From IMG/VR virus record IMGVR_UViG_3300050120_000361, positions 62,001 to 126,000 of that record: DNA of 64,000 nucleotides. One strand, given 5' to 3'. Positions 1-8,527 of this stretch are shown here, piece after piece (position 1 is the first letter of the stretch; every line of letters begins with the position of its first letter). Source of the stretch: a virus. The notes beneath the pieces are model-generated. The model saw only the letters and a list, made by a program, of their open reading frames with translations. It was not told where the DNA came from and did not search any database. Made by a program: the position numbers and the translations under genes.

Positions 1-2712
1 GGGTATCATCAGCTTGTAGCCCTCCCGCAGGAGCTCCACCGCCTTCGCGGCAAGCCTCGTAACTGAGTCCAATGTGTCCCCGCACACCATGAACTCCATA
101 AGCTTCTCGTGGCTTGGCTTGGTCATGCGTATCACGTTTGCAACCTGACTGAAGAAGCTCAGCTCCCCGGTCTCAGTGCCGGTGAGCATTACCAGTTTTG
201 CGGCGAAAGGGTCGTTGGACGATATGAAGAACAGTTCCTTCATCTTCTTAATCACATTGGACGTTGCCTCTATGCGGTATGCGGAAGTGAACAGCAGGTG
301 GCTCTCGTCTATCAGTATGTAGTCGAACATCCTGCTCAGCTTCTCGTAGTTCGACCTGCTGAACTTGTCGAAAGTGGTCACAGCGTTCCTGCCGTACTGT
401 ATGTCCTTTATGTCCTGTGAGCCGTAGAAGGTGTCAAACATCTCCGTTATCGAGGCGTCATTGACCACCTTGTTCTTTATCACGCTTATGTACGGAAGCA
501 CCAGCAGTATGCGCTTCCCGTCGCGCGCCATCTGCTTTATCCATTCGGTCTTACCGCTGCCGGGTGGGGACAGGACTATGTTCACCCTGTCGCCGACAAC
601 GAGCTTGTAAAGCTGCTCCTTGTAGTCTGAAATGTACTCGTGCTCGGACATTATGAACATCGGCACCAGCACGTCGTTCTTCAGGCTCTTCATTATCTTT
701 TCGGAGAAGTTCCGCCTGAAGTCGTTGTCCACCTTTTCGGCGACCTCGGGCTCTATGGACTTTATGATGCCTGACCGCTTGAGTATTTCAAGGCCGTATT
801 TGGTGGGCTCCTTGCGGTTCGACATGGCGCAGGAGTAGAACGAGTTTATTTCGCCCTTGTTCTTGAGCTGCTCGGAGTTCAGTATAATGTGCGCTATGGG
901 CAGTCCGTTCTTACCGAAAAGGGCCGCGAGCGTGTTGCATACGTTGTACCTTATGTTGTAGTCTATCTTTCCGGTAATGTGGACTATCGCGGAAAGGTCC
1001 CCTCCGAGCGCGACGAATTTGGACAGGTCGACCTTCTCCTCGCGCTTCCTCAAATGCTCCACGGGCTCCTCGACCACGAGCTCCTCGTTCAGGCGGGTGG
1101 TCAGCCGCGTGGTTCGCATCAGCACCCTGTCAATTGTCTTTTGGCTTTCATACCCGTCAGGCGTCTGGCCGAGCGCGAGCGAGCAGTGCAGGTCCATGAA
1201 GTTATGGTTTATCAGCGGCATTGGGTCGTAGGCGAGGCGTATGCCCGCGGTTATCCTCGCAACTACGTTGTCCATGTACCTGTTCTCAAACACCTGCTTT
1301 CCGTCGCCGTCCCTGTAGTCGAAGGAAATCCCATTACCGTTTATGTTGTGCAGGCGCCACAGGGCCTCGTGTATGTTGCTCGACTTGACGTGGTAGTTCA
1401 CCTGGTGCCAGTACTGTGAAACGTACTCGTTGTCGCTGTCCATGGTGTAGACGTGGTGCGGCGGGGTGGACTTGGTGTATATGTGCAGTCCGTTCCCAGA
1501 TGCGGACTTGCATATCCAAAGGTACCAGTGGAACTCGCACATCATGGCGTGAAGGGCTGTCTTCAGGAGTTCAAGGTCACCACCCATCTTCTTCCAGTCC
1601 TTCAAGTCCAAATCGAAAACCTGCATGCCGTTCCACTTGTGGTAGTCAGTCATAGCAGGCCTGAAGCCGTCATATGTCATGTATATCTGCTGCCTTTCGG
1701 CCTTCGACTGTTCCGACACGTCCACGTTAGTTATCTCGAGAAGCAGTTCCCCAAGCGTCCGCGTGCGGTACACGTGCTCCGCAGTCATGTTGTTGACGTA
1801 CATTGTCTCGTGGCAGGTGACGCTGTTGTTGGTTATGAAGGCCTTTGAGAAGAGCACTCCGAGCATCCTGTTAGAGATTATCTGCTGGTACACGAGCCCC
1901 TGCAGCGCCGAAAGCGCGCCTGTGACCGGAAGGAACTCATTGACTATGTTCTTGGCTGTGTCCCCGGAAGCTACCTTATTGAACATTATGGCCGAGAGCC
2001 TGTGGGCGAGGTCTATATTGGTTTCCAGGTTGTACTTCTCGAAAAGCTCTATGTCATCGGTCTCGGTGCTCTCGGCGTACATTTCGCGCATGGTCATTAT
2101 CAATCCGAGACTGTCGTAGTCAGAGCCGAGGTGCGATGACGGGTCGAGAGCGGTCTTCACCGCGTTCTCAAGCCTTCCCTGCTCAATCAGCTTCAGCTTG
2201 CGGAACAGAACATTGTTCGATACGGATAGTGCTATCAGTTCATCAACCTTCAGGAAGTTGCGCGTGCGCTGCAGGCCTACCTTTTCGACCTCGGCGGCGT
2301 ACCATGGCATTTCGTTAAGGCCGTCTATTGTCTTGCGTATCTCAAGGTAGTTGTCGCGCTGGGCCCTGACAAGTTCGCGCTGCGCCGCACGGAACTTGGC
2401 GGTCTCCTCGTCGTTCCACAGCTTAAGGCGCATGGACTCCATAACCTCCTTATCTATCACGACGCCTGAGTCCAATTCCTGCACAGACTCTATGAAGTCC
2501 GAATGCTCGTCGAATTCGACGTCATCCTGCTCGGGTTCGCCCTCGGGCATTGCGCGCTTCTGGTCCCGTAGCTTCTTAACCTCCCTGCGCAGCCTTTTCT
2601 TGTTGTAGGCGACGACCCTTTCCTCGACGATGCGGTCTATTGACTTCTCGTTGTTTTCCAGGTCTATTGCTGTTATAATATCTGATGAGTATGACGACCT
2701 TAGTTCGGACAT
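1..2712 (-). CDS. Primase-polymerase (AEP type) fused to SF2-like helicase, C-terminus cut by window edge
   Basis: Open frame of 904 codons from ATG at 2712 with no stop before position 1. The middle carries archaeo-eukaryotic-primase-like motifs: VFDLD at residues 365-369 (two metal-binding aspartates) and SGNGLHIY at 405-412 (the SxH-type motif II). A helicase module follows, with Walker A PPGSGKT at about 716-722 and a Walker B/DESH box at about 802-805. The N-terminal 300 residues are helical and charged. Known families of this layout prime DNA synthesis and unwind DNA at phage forks. That role is inferred here. A terminator-like hairpin precedes the gene, so it may have its own promoter. 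The helicase motifs after DESH lie outside the window, so the superfamily assignment is tentative. Confidence 0.72.
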   Translation of the reverse strand, partial: MSELRSSYSSDIITAIDLENNEKSIDRIVEERVVAYNKKRLRREVKKLRDQKRAMPEGEPEQDDVEFDEHSDFIESVQELDSGVVIDKEVMESMRLKLWNDEETAKFRAAQRELVRAQRDNYLEIRKTIDGLNEMPWYAAEVEKVGLQRTRNFLKVDELIALSVSNNVLFRKLKLIEQGRLENAVKTALDPSSHLGSDYDSLGLIMTMREMYAESTETDDIELFEKYNLETNIDLAHRLSAIMFNKVASGDTAKNIVNEFLPVTGALSALQGLVYQQIISNRMLGVLFSKAFITNNSVTCHETMYVNNMTAEHVYRTRTLGELLLEITNVDVSEQSKAERQQIYMTYDGFRPAMTDYHKWNGMQVFDLDLKDWKKMGGDLELLKTALHAMMCEFHWYLWICKSASGNGLHIYTKSTPPHHVYTMDSDNEYVSQYWHQVNYHVKSSNIHEALWRLHNINGNGISFDYRDGDGKQVFENRYMDNVVARITAGIRLAYDPMPLINHNFMDLHCSLALGQTPDGYESQKTIDRVLMRTTRLTTRLNEELVVEEPVEHLRKREEKVDLSKFVALGGDLSAIVHITGKIDYNIRYNVCNTLAALFGKNGLPIAHIILNSEQLKNKGEINSFYSCAMSNRKEPTKYGLEILKRSGIIKSIEPEVAEKVDNDFRRNFSEKIMKSLKNDVLVPMFIMSEHEYISDYKEQLYKLVVGDRVNIVLSPPGSGKTEWIKQMARDGKRILLVLPYISVIKNKVVNDASITEMFDTFYGSQDIKDIQYGRNAVTTFDKFSRSNYEKLSRMFDYILIDESHLLFTSAYRIEATSNVIKKMKELFFISSNDPFAAKLVMLTGTETGELSFFSQVANVIRMTKPSHEKLMEFMVCGDTLDSVTRLAAKAVELLREGYKLMIP

Positions 2713-2734
2713 TTATGGATTTGTTATGGAATGG

Positions 2735-2757
2735 AAAAGCCCCCGGTTGGAGGCTTT
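2735..2757 (-). terminator. Rho-independent terminator-like hairpin
   Basis: On the minus strand an AAAGCC/GGCTTT stem, extended by C-G pairs, closes a short loop and is followed by TTTT. It lies between the 86-residue gene ending at 2779 and the primase-helicase start at 2712, so it could stop transcription coming from the structural gene. Confidence 0.6.
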
Positions 2758-2778
2758 CGTTATTTGGTGATTGTGTCT

Positions 2779-3039
2779 TCAGTTTGAAATCAACTCGCAG
2801 TCACCCTTGTCAAGGAATAGGCTGCCGTTCAGCTGCCAGTGATTGGTGAACATGGGGTTGGTTGAGTCGGTAACGACAAGGGTCTGACCGGTCTTGTCCC
2901 CGCTCGCGTCATAGTACCACCTGGCGTTTCTGCCCGTATTGGGCTTGACCCTAATCGTGTGCTGCGGGGCGGGCTTTCCGAAAGAGCCGGTAACTCCGAA
3001 TATTTTTACGTTCTTAGCCTTTCTGTCCTTCTTGCTCAT
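2779..3039 (-). CDS. Hypothetical protein, 86 aa
   Basis: Short protein with a lysine-rich start (MSKKDRKAKNVK) followed by a beta-rich stretch with several Trp, Tyr and Gly residues. No family was recognised. It starts 6 nt after the stop of the 443-residue gene and is followed by a terminator, so it is the last gene of that unit. The basic N-terminus and compact beta-rich body would suit a small virion or nucleic-acid-binding protein, but nothing shows this directly. The stop is TGA at 2779-2781. Confidence 0.6.
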   Translation of the reverse strand: MSKKDRKAKNVKIFGVTGSFGKPAPQHTIRVKPNTGRNARWYYDASGDKTGQTLVVTDSTNPMFTNHWQLNGSLFLDKGDCELISN

Positions 3040-3045
3040 TACAGT

Positions 3046-4377
3046 TTATGGGTTTACTATGGTGCCTCTGGTTATTATACCCTTAGTGGTCGAGTCCGTC
3101 ACGGTGTACGCGGTGCCGTTTTCCGGCTGGGTTATCGTTCCCAAATCGAAGTAGTACTTATTGTCTTCGGTCTGCTGGCCGACAATGTACTGCAGCGGCG
3201 ATATGTCGGAAGCCGCAACGTTCATTATCGATGGTGTCTTCACGTTCGGAAACGATACCTTCTTGTTCTCATAGGTTATATCCTGAGACTGCATCTCCAC
3301 ATAGACAGGCTGAAGTATCGGCACTATCTTAACCGACTGGTTGGTGTCGATTACCGTGTTGTTCACTGTAGTCTGCTTGGTCACCGTCACTGGGTATACG
3401 GTTATCTCCTGATTGCTTATGACCGCGTTCAGGAAAGGGGCGACATTGTCCTGCAGGTCGAATATCCTGTTCTGCTGCCTGCTGAGCATTACATTGTTGG
3501 CAGTCACCTCCATTACAACTAGTATAGTGACCAGCCCGCTCCCAAGCCATGGCGTAAAGTCCAGGCCCACCTTAACGGGTTCGAAGTTATTGTCCTCATT
3601 CGAGAGTCGCAGCGTAGAGTAGCCGACTGCATCGTTGCCGTACCTCAAGGTGTACTCTATGCCCACAGGAACTACATTGTTTGTGAAGCCGAAGTAGTCC
3701 AGTATAGACTGCTGCAGGGTCTTGTTGGTCTCAAGCGTCTGGGGGGTGACGACAACGTACTGGTTGTTGTCGAATGATATTGCCGCTGTTATGTAGTCTG
3801 GGAGCGGCGCGGACGAGTTCAGGGGCTCGAAAGCCGAAACGTCATTAGGGTAGTTGGTTACCAGGCCTATGTCAGGCCCATCGGCCAGTATGTCGTCGTA
3901 GGTAACGTATATGGCGGACGCCATCAGGGACTCATTTCCCATGTTCGGCAGGTTGAACGGCACCGAGTAAACGAACATGGCGCCGTCAACCAATTGCACG
4001 TCAGTGTCCTCGGTTATAGCCATATCGCTAATCTGCCACAGCCTCGAGATGAGCACGTTACCGGTTTCCATTCCCTTAACAACCAGCATTATGCCGAATA
4101 CGTTATTCCATGAGAAGCCCTGTCTTACGAGCAAACTTCCAGACATTATGCGTTGGTTGTCGGTCGCGAGGTCCCCGACCGGTATAAGCTCCGTGGACGT
4201 GGCCACCTTGTTCAGTTTGGCCTGGTAAGGCCCCGCATTCCACACGACCTTGTCTATAGTGCCGGCTTCAAGCCATTGCGGACCCTGCGCGTATTTCAAA
4301 AAATCGATACGCGCGCTGTCCGTGGTGTTTATAGACAACAGGACGTCATCCGTAATTCTGTACTGTAGTGCTCCCAT
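3046..4377 (-). CDS. Predicted virion structural protein, 443 aa
   Basis: Beta-rich protein with many Asn, Thr and Val and little charge, a composition like phage tail or baseplate proteins. It has no signal peptide, membrane segment or enzyme motif that I can see. I do not recognise the family. It begins at ATG 4377, directly in frame with the upstream 63-residue gene and separated from it only by TAG and CAA, so read-through would fuse the two. It is not recognisably a tail sheath: the expected sheath C-terminal features are absent. Its position beside topoisomerase A is away from the main tail cluster. The structural role is an inference from composition. Confidence 0.6.
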   Translation of the reverse strand: MGALQYRITDDVLLSINTTDSARIDFLKYAQGPQWLEAGTIDKVVWNAGPYQAKLNKVATSTELIPVGDLATDNQRIMSGSLLVRQGFSWNNVFGIMLVVKGMETGNVLISRLWQISDMAITEDTDVQLVDGAMFVYSVPFNLPNMGNESLMASAIYVTYDDILADGPDIGLVTNYPNDVSAFEPLNSSAPLPDYITAAISFDNNQYVVVTPQTLETNKTLQQSILDYFGFTNNVVPVGIEYTLRYGNDAVGYSTLRLSNEDNNFEPVKVGLDFTPWLGSGLVTILVVMEVTANNVMLSRQQNRIFDLQDNVAPFLNAVISNQEITVYPVTVTKQTTVNNTVIDTNQSVKIVPILQPVYVEMQSQDITYENKKVSFPNVKTPSIMNVAASDISPLQYIVGQQTEDNKYYFDLGTITQPENGTAYTVTDSTTKGIITRGTIVNP

Positions 4378-4380
4378 TTG

Positions 4381-4572
4381 CTATTTATGCCTGTCCGGCT
4401 TTATGTATTTTATGAAGTATGTTTTCCCGCACCTGGCGCAAACCACGTTTATTGCCGTTTCAACGGGCAATTCGCCATCTTCAAACCAAATCCTTGCCTT
4501 TCCCCGTTTGGACAGGCGCACAGACCTGTACGAACCGTAATCGTTAACTACGGTAGCATGAACTCCAAGCAT
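4381..4572 (-). CDS. Small CxxC protein, 63 aa
   Basis: Sixty-three residues with one CARC motif near the C-terminus (residues about 46-49), surrounded by basic and aromatic residues. Two cysteines alone would make at most half of a zinc site, so metal binding would need a dimer or the histidines at the C-terminal end. It starts just downstream of topoisomerase A. It ends in TAG at 4383-4381, followed by CAA and the ATG of the next gene in the same frame. No family was recognised. The size, packing and spacing support a real gene. Confidence 0.6.
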   Translation of the reverse strand: MLGVHATVVNDYGSYRSVRLSKRGKARIWFEDGELPVETAINVVCARCGKTYFIKYIKPDRHK

Positions 4573-4573
4573 G

Positions 4574-6043
4574 CTATATCTCTATCACGCCTTTCGGGAG
4601 TGCCTTCTTGGGCGTTACAAACCCAATGCCCGGAACGATACCCATGTATTTGCGCCTAAGGTCCACCAAATCCTTTTTGTACATGTCCTCTATTGAAGTG
4701 GCCTTGATGTATGCGAGCTCCTGCTTCAGTGCGATTACCTTTTCGTTTGCCTTCTCAATCTCCTCAGGCGTCAGTCTGTATATCTCCAACTGCATGCCTG
4801 CTTCGGTAACCCCGAACCTCTTGCAGTCCTCAGCTATTGCCGCCTTCGGACGCTTCACCACTATAATCTTTCCGTCAACCACCAGCTGTATGAACTTGGC
4901 CTTGTCCTCAAGGTCGATTATCTGCTGGTCTATTATCGTTATCATACGGACCTTGCGCTGACGGTATATTTCGAGCCTGCGCTTGACGAACCCGTCTATG
5001 AGGTCCTGCGCGGTGTCGAAGTACACGATGCTTTTGCAGTCCTTGTCGATAATGTTCAGCGTGAGCTTGGGTATCTTCTGGTAAAGCTTGAACATTCCGT
5101 AGAACCGCCACTTGTCCTTGTATGCCTTTTGAAGTCCGCCCTTGGGGAACACCGCCACGTATAGTATTGGCTGGGTCTTCGTCTTGCGGTTGTACCAGTC
5201 GGAAATGACACCCTTCTCCTTCAGCTCATTCAATAGTATGGTGTACTTGGCGAAGGACACCCCGTACGGGAGGTCGGTTATTGAGAGCGTGTCCTCGTGG
5301 AACGAGTAGGTACCGACGTTGTACCACGAAGCCTTCGCCTCGTTCCACACCAGGTTCTCGTCCTTTATGCCGAGTATGCGCGGCTTGAGCGGCACGTCCC
5401 ACAGACCCGAGCACGTCCCGTTAACGACTGAGCATATGGTCGCGTCCAGCACGTCCTCGAAGCGGTAGGAGAACGAGCGGAACGAGAAGCCGAAGCCCGG
5501 AGAGTTCGTACGCCACAGAAGCACTATGGGCACGAGGGGCATGAAGTACTTAGGCTCGGTCCACTTGCCGTCCTCGAATATGCGCTCGAGCAGTTCGGTA
5601 TCGGTCTTGAACAGGTCAATGTACTGGGTGGCAGCCACTTCAAGGTACCTCGCGGCAGTCGTGGCGTCAGGAACTCTAAGGCTGCCCTTCTGGCCGATTA
5701 TCTTGAGCGGCGCGGTCTCGAACAAGTGCCCTGAGCCGAACTGCTCTATGGTGTTCTTGAGCGAACTGTCGCCGTGGTGGAACTCGTACTTCATGGTGTC
5801 ACCAATCATGTCAACCATCTTTATCTTCTTGTACTTCCTGAGGTCACCGTTCAGGGCGGCCCACATTATCTTGCGGCCCCCAATGCGTAGTCCGTCCATT
5901 ATGTTCGGAAGCGCCCTGCTTATCACCACGTAGTGAGCGTAGTTCTTGACCTCCGTGTTCAGGAAATCGTCTATGTAACGCTCTGAAAGCTCGGGCCTTT
6001 CCGTAAGTACCGGCGTTTTGTTGGTTATCAATGTCTTAGCCAT
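4574..6043 (-). CDS. Type II DNA topoisomerase, DNA-cleavage subunit (GyrA/ParC/T4 gp52-like), 489 aa
   Basis: The N-terminus holds the conserved YxxxVIxxRALPxxxDGLR segment of the GyrA/ParC family (here YVVISRALPNIMDGLR, residues about 38-53). The winged-helix active site ends in AARYLE with the Arg132-Tyr133 pair; Tyr133 would form the phosphotyrosyl bond with DNA. The rest contains a coiled-coil segment (about 415-460). At 489 residues it is close to T4 gp52 and lacks the long beta-propeller tail of bacterial GyrA. It should pair with the ATPase subunit encoded at 10581-12527 to relieve supercoils during phage replication. It is preceded by an A-rich leader without a Shine-Dalgarno. Confidence 0.93.
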   Translation of the reverse strand: MAKTLITNKTPVLTERPELSERYIDDFLNTEVKNYAHYVVISRALPNIMDGLRIGGRKIMWAALNGDLRKYKKIKMVDMIGDTMKYEFHHGDSSLKNTIEQFGSGHLFETAPLKIIGQKGSLRVPDATTAARYLEVAATQYIDLFKTDTELLERIFEDGKWTEPKYFMPLVPIVLLWRTNSPGFGFSFRSFSYRFEDVLDATICSVVNGTCSGLWDVPLKPRILGIKDENLVWNEAKASWYNVGTYSFHEDTLSITDLPYGVSFAKYTILLNELKEKGVISDWYNRKTKTQPILYVAVFPKGGLQKAYKDKWRFYGMFKLYQKIPKLTLNIIDKDCKSIVYFDTAQDLIDGFVKRRLEIYRQRKVRMITIIDQQIIDLEDKAKFIQLVVDGKIIVVKRPKAAIAEDCKRFGVTEAGMQLEIYRLTPEEIEKANEKVIALKQELAYIKATSIEDMYKKDLVDLRRKYMGIVPGIGFVTPKKALPKGVIEI

Positions 6044-6050
6044 TTAGTTG

Positions 6051-6584
6051 TTATTTGTTATTATCGTTATCCATTGAAATGCCACCTTTATCGGGCGTTT
6101 TGGGCGTTTCGTTCCTATAGTTGTGGTCCTCCATGGTTGTCATCCTCTTGCCGAGCAATGCCGCCAATTTTCTGCCGTAGTCGCAGTCGAGTATTCCAAG
6201 CATTCCACTGTTGTGTGTCTGCGAGTAGAGCCCGAAAGTTGAGCGGCGAGTCTTAACGGTTACCAGGGGATTTACTTTGCTCAGGTCGGTAGCCCAAATA
6301 TTGAATGTTATCGACCTGACGAAGTGAAGGCTGTTGTTCAGGTTGACAGTCCCGAAAAGCCTGAAAATCTCCTTTGGTGGAAGCAGGCCCTTCGCCTCAA
6401 GAGACCTTGCCTTCGCGCCGTCACTGTCATTGTAGCAGGAGTACTTCCACGACTTGCGCTCATCATCGGTTGATATAGACCTGACGGCAAAGCCATTCAC
6501 TATTGGAAGCCTGCAAAAGCGCAGGTACTCTCCGCTCTTGTGGGCGAAGTCGTATACGGACAATTCCTTTTTCTTTCTCGACAC
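6051..6584 (-). CDS. Hypothetical protein, 177 aa (GTG start)
   Basis: Protein with a basic start (SRKKKELSVYDF) and a hydrophilic Asp/Asn/Lys-rich tail. No family was recognised. The start codon is GTG at 6584-6582: the only near alternative would remove the conserved-looking basic head, and the GTG is preceded by an A-rich leader resembling that of other genes here (TAAACTGAA). It lies between the ART-like gene and topoisomerase A, 7 nt from the latter. The mixed alpha/beta composition and several Cys residues give no firm clue to function. Confidence 0.65.
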   Translation of the reverse strand: MSRKKKELSVYDFAHKSGEYLRFCRLPIVNGFAVRSISTDDERKSWKYSCYNDSDGAKARSLEAKGLLPPKEIFRLFGTVNLNNSLHFVRSITFNIWATDLSKVNPLVTVKTRRSTFGLYSQTHNSGMLGILDCDYGRKLAALLGKRMTTMEDHNYRNETPKTPDKGGISMDNDNNK

Positions 6585-6621
6585 TTCAGTTTACGGATTG
6601 AAGGGATTAATCTGGTTCCTG

Positions 6622-7122
6622 TCAGTCGTGACCTATGTTGGTCACGTTCAATATAGTTATGCGGCTCGGGTCATAGACTATGTAGTGCGGAAGGTCCGGA
6701 ATGTCAGGGGTTATGTGGTCTTCCGTGTGGGTGTATCCGCAGGAGGTCAGAGCATCCGTTATCTCCTTAACGGAAAGGTCGTGCACCCGTACGATTTCCG
6801 CTATAACGCCTGTATCGGACGTTTCGCCGTTGGTTATTGAAGCTATGCTCGGCCAGTTGTCGCTGTCAGGCCTTGCAGCCTTTATTATCTGCCTGAAATG
6901 CGGCGCCTTTAGGGTTATCTCATGGTTGCTGAGGGACTCGCCGAGCCGCAGCGTAACCTCGTACAGCACAGGCCCGTAAGTCAGGGCATCAGATTTTGAA
7001 GTAGAGAAGTACAGTCCGCACCCGGCGCCTATAGAGCCTCCGTGCTCGCCGCACTCGCTGAAGTTGAACTCATCGAACATGTTGGATGAGCCGTGGTAGG
7101 CGTGTACTGTTTCGTTGTTCAT
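6622..7122 (-). CDS. ADP-ribosyltransferase-like protein, 166 aa
   Basis: The N-terminal layout matches phage and toxin ADP-ribosyltransferases of the PARP/DUF3990-like kind. HGSS at 10-13 would be the first NAD-contacting motif. A glycine-rich segment leads to GLYFSTS at 36-42, then the A-x-x-Y helix (about 46-49) and LYEVTL with Glu55. The C-terminal YIVYDPSRITIL is typical of the closing strand of such folds. Known relatives transfer ADP-ribose from NAD to host proteins such as RNA polymerase, or to nucleic acids. Target and activity here are inferred. It sits among early-looking genes of unknown function, 6 nt after the preceding gene. Confidence 0.68.
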   Translation of the reverse strand: MNNETVHAYHGSSNMFDEFNFSECGEHGGSIGAGCGLYFSTSKSDALTYGPVLYEVTLRLGESLSNHEITLKAPHFRQIIKAARPDSDNWPSIASITNGETSDTGVIAEIVRVHDLSVKEITDALTSCGYTHTEDHITPDIPDLPHYIVYDPSRITILNVTNIGHD

Positions 7123-7128
7123 AATGCG

Positions 7129-7842
7129 CTATTTATCGAAAAGTCCTATGATTTGTTCCCTAAGTGCTATTGAAACCCGCATGCCAACATTCTCGTCCTG
7201 CACCCAATCCCTTGAGTACCTGTCGTTGTACTCGGCGTGGTTCCTTGACATGTGCACCCAATCCCCGCTCAGTTTCAGATAGTACTGTCCAGTGTCCACT
7301 ATGTAGCACTTGTACCAGTCGCCGAAAATCCTGCCAATCAGTCCAGAGGTGATACGCATCCTGTGAGGCACCAGGTTGTGCCTCCAAAGAGCCATAACGT
7401 CCGCCTCCTCCATGTCAATAAGCTTCTTCCTGTGGTCGCCTCCGCGCAGCCTCTCGAATGTCTCGAACATCTCCGCAATCCTTTCCTGAAAAGAACGCGG
7501 CACAGTGAACTTGCGGGTAGTGTCGTGCCAGCGCCACGTGCCGCTGTGGTCAAGGTACGGGTTTTCGGGCATCATGTCGCAGTAGGCCTGGCAGTTCACA
7601 GCGGCCACGCATCCGAGCACGTTTATCCTGTAGTCCCTGGCGCTTATCACGTATTCGTTCAGTTTTGGACCGAACAGGAGCCACTTGCGCGTCTTCTCAA
7701 TCCGCGAGTCGTTGAAAACCGGTATCCCGTACACTTCGCGGCACAGGGACAACAGCTCCTCATTGTCGTCCATGGGGTCAAGGGCCAGGAAACGCTTGTC
7801 GAGCCCAGCGTAGTGCTCGTCTTCGGTAACATTCACTTCCAT
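7129..7842 (-). CDS. Hypothetical protein, 237 aa
   Basis: Acidic N-terminus, then a mixed region rich in Trp, Tyr and Arg. No catalytic motif was recognised. There are scattered Cys residues (about 34, 78, 84, 88) but no clear zinc pattern. It ends in TAG (7131-7129), one of the cases showing TAG is a true stop in this genome. It follows the DUF3127 gene by about 20 nt and precedes the ART-like gene by 6 nt, suggesting shared transcription with both. Confidence 0.7.
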   Translation of the reverse strand: MEVNVTEDEHYAGLDKRFLALDPMDDNEELLSLCREVYGIPVFNDSRIEKTRKWLLFGPKLNEYVISARDYRINVLGCVAAVNCQAYCDMMPENPYLDHSGTWRWHDTTRKFTVPRSFQERIAEMFETFERLRGGDHRKKLIDMEEADVMALWRHNLVPHRMRITSGLIGRIFGDWYKCYIVDTGQYYLKLSGDWVHMSRNHAEYNDRYSRDWVQDENVGMRVSIALREQIIGLFDK

Positions 7843-7863
7843 AATATGGTTGGTTTAATAGGT

Positions 7864-8256
7864 TTAGAATGGCAAATCGTCGTCCTGCGGCGTGCTGTCG
7901 AAGGTCGTGCTCTGTGGCATGTTTCCCGAGCCGTAAGTGCTGTTTCCCTTGCGGACCGCATGGTCGTCGCCCCGTTGGAAACGCCAGGCCACGAAAGTGT
8001 TGAACCAGAACTTCTTCCCCTGAGGGTTGGTCCAAAGCCGGCCCCTCAGGTTGAAGTGCACCGTGACCTCCTCGCCCTCGTTGTAGCTGTCGAGCAGCCC
8101 GGTGTTCCCTCCGTGGAGTTCGAACCTTATGTACTCAGGCCACTGCTGGTTCCCGCTCGGGTAGTACAGCAGCACGAAGGCGAGCTTCTTGAACTTCTCG
8201 CTCACCTGCTCCTCATCGAATATTTCGTGCAGTATTCCTGTTATCTCCTGACTCAT
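7864..8256 (-). CDS. DUF3127 protein, OB-fold single-strand-binding-like, 130 aa
   Basis: Residues about 22-95 match the DUF3127 pattern common in Bacteroidota and their phages: IRFELHGG, LLDSYNEGEEVTVHFNLRGR, and a Trp-x-Asn-Pro-x-Gly turn. This family is thought to have an OB fold. The low-complexity tail ends in QDDDLPF, close to the acidic DDDIPF-type tip by which bacterial SSB recruits partners. An ssDNA-binding or recombination-mediator role is likely. It is distinct from the gp32-like protein at 33479-34759, so the phage appears to carry two. The gene is in a compact run with small genes of unknown function. Confidence 0.8.
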   Translation of the reverse strand: MSQEITGILHEIFDEEQVSEKFKKLAFVLLYYPSGNQQWPEYIRFELHGGNTGLLDSYNEGEEVTVHFNLRGRLWTNPQGKKFWFNTFVAWRFQRGDDHAVRKGNSTYGSGNMPQSTTFDSTPQDDDLPF

Positions 8257-8259
8257 CTT

Positions 8260-8523
8260 TTACTGTAAATTGTTTGGTTTGAGTCCGCCTTGGTACTTGA
8301 CCATGCGGACGCTGTATCTGTCCTGTATCGTAAGACAGTCCTCGGTGTGGAAGGCCTCCTTGCGTATCTCCCGCAGCTGGCCGAGAGAGCCCGACTTCAT
8401 AAGCCTTTTGAGGAATACCGATGAAGGGCCTATCTCAACCATTACGCAAACCTCCCCCTTGTACGAAAAGGGCACGTAGTGCCTGAACTCTCCGAGCCTT
8501 ATCTCCTGTTGTTCGAAAGCCAT
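8260..8523 (-). CDS. Hypothetical protein, 87 aa
   Basis: I chose ATG at 8523 (MAFEQQ) because the longer frame would overlap the upstream gene, which ends at 8528, whereas this start leaves a 4-nt gap. The product is basic and mixed alpha/beta with one Cys pair at a distance. No domain was recognised. It is 3 nt from the DUF3127 gene and probably co-translated with it. Confidence 0.65.
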   Translation of the reverse strand: MAFEQQEIRLGEFRHYVPFSYKGEVCVMVEIGPSSVFLKRLMKSGSLGQLREIRKEAFHTEDCLTIQDRYSVRMVKYQGGLKPNNLQ

Positions 8524-8527
8524 GTTA

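Noticed and set aside
7252-8268. 338-codon open frame on the plus strand
   Set aside because: It runs antisense to the DUF3127 gene and the 237-residue gene, which have recognisable domains or fit the operon. The long frame is a by-product of high-GC codon choice.
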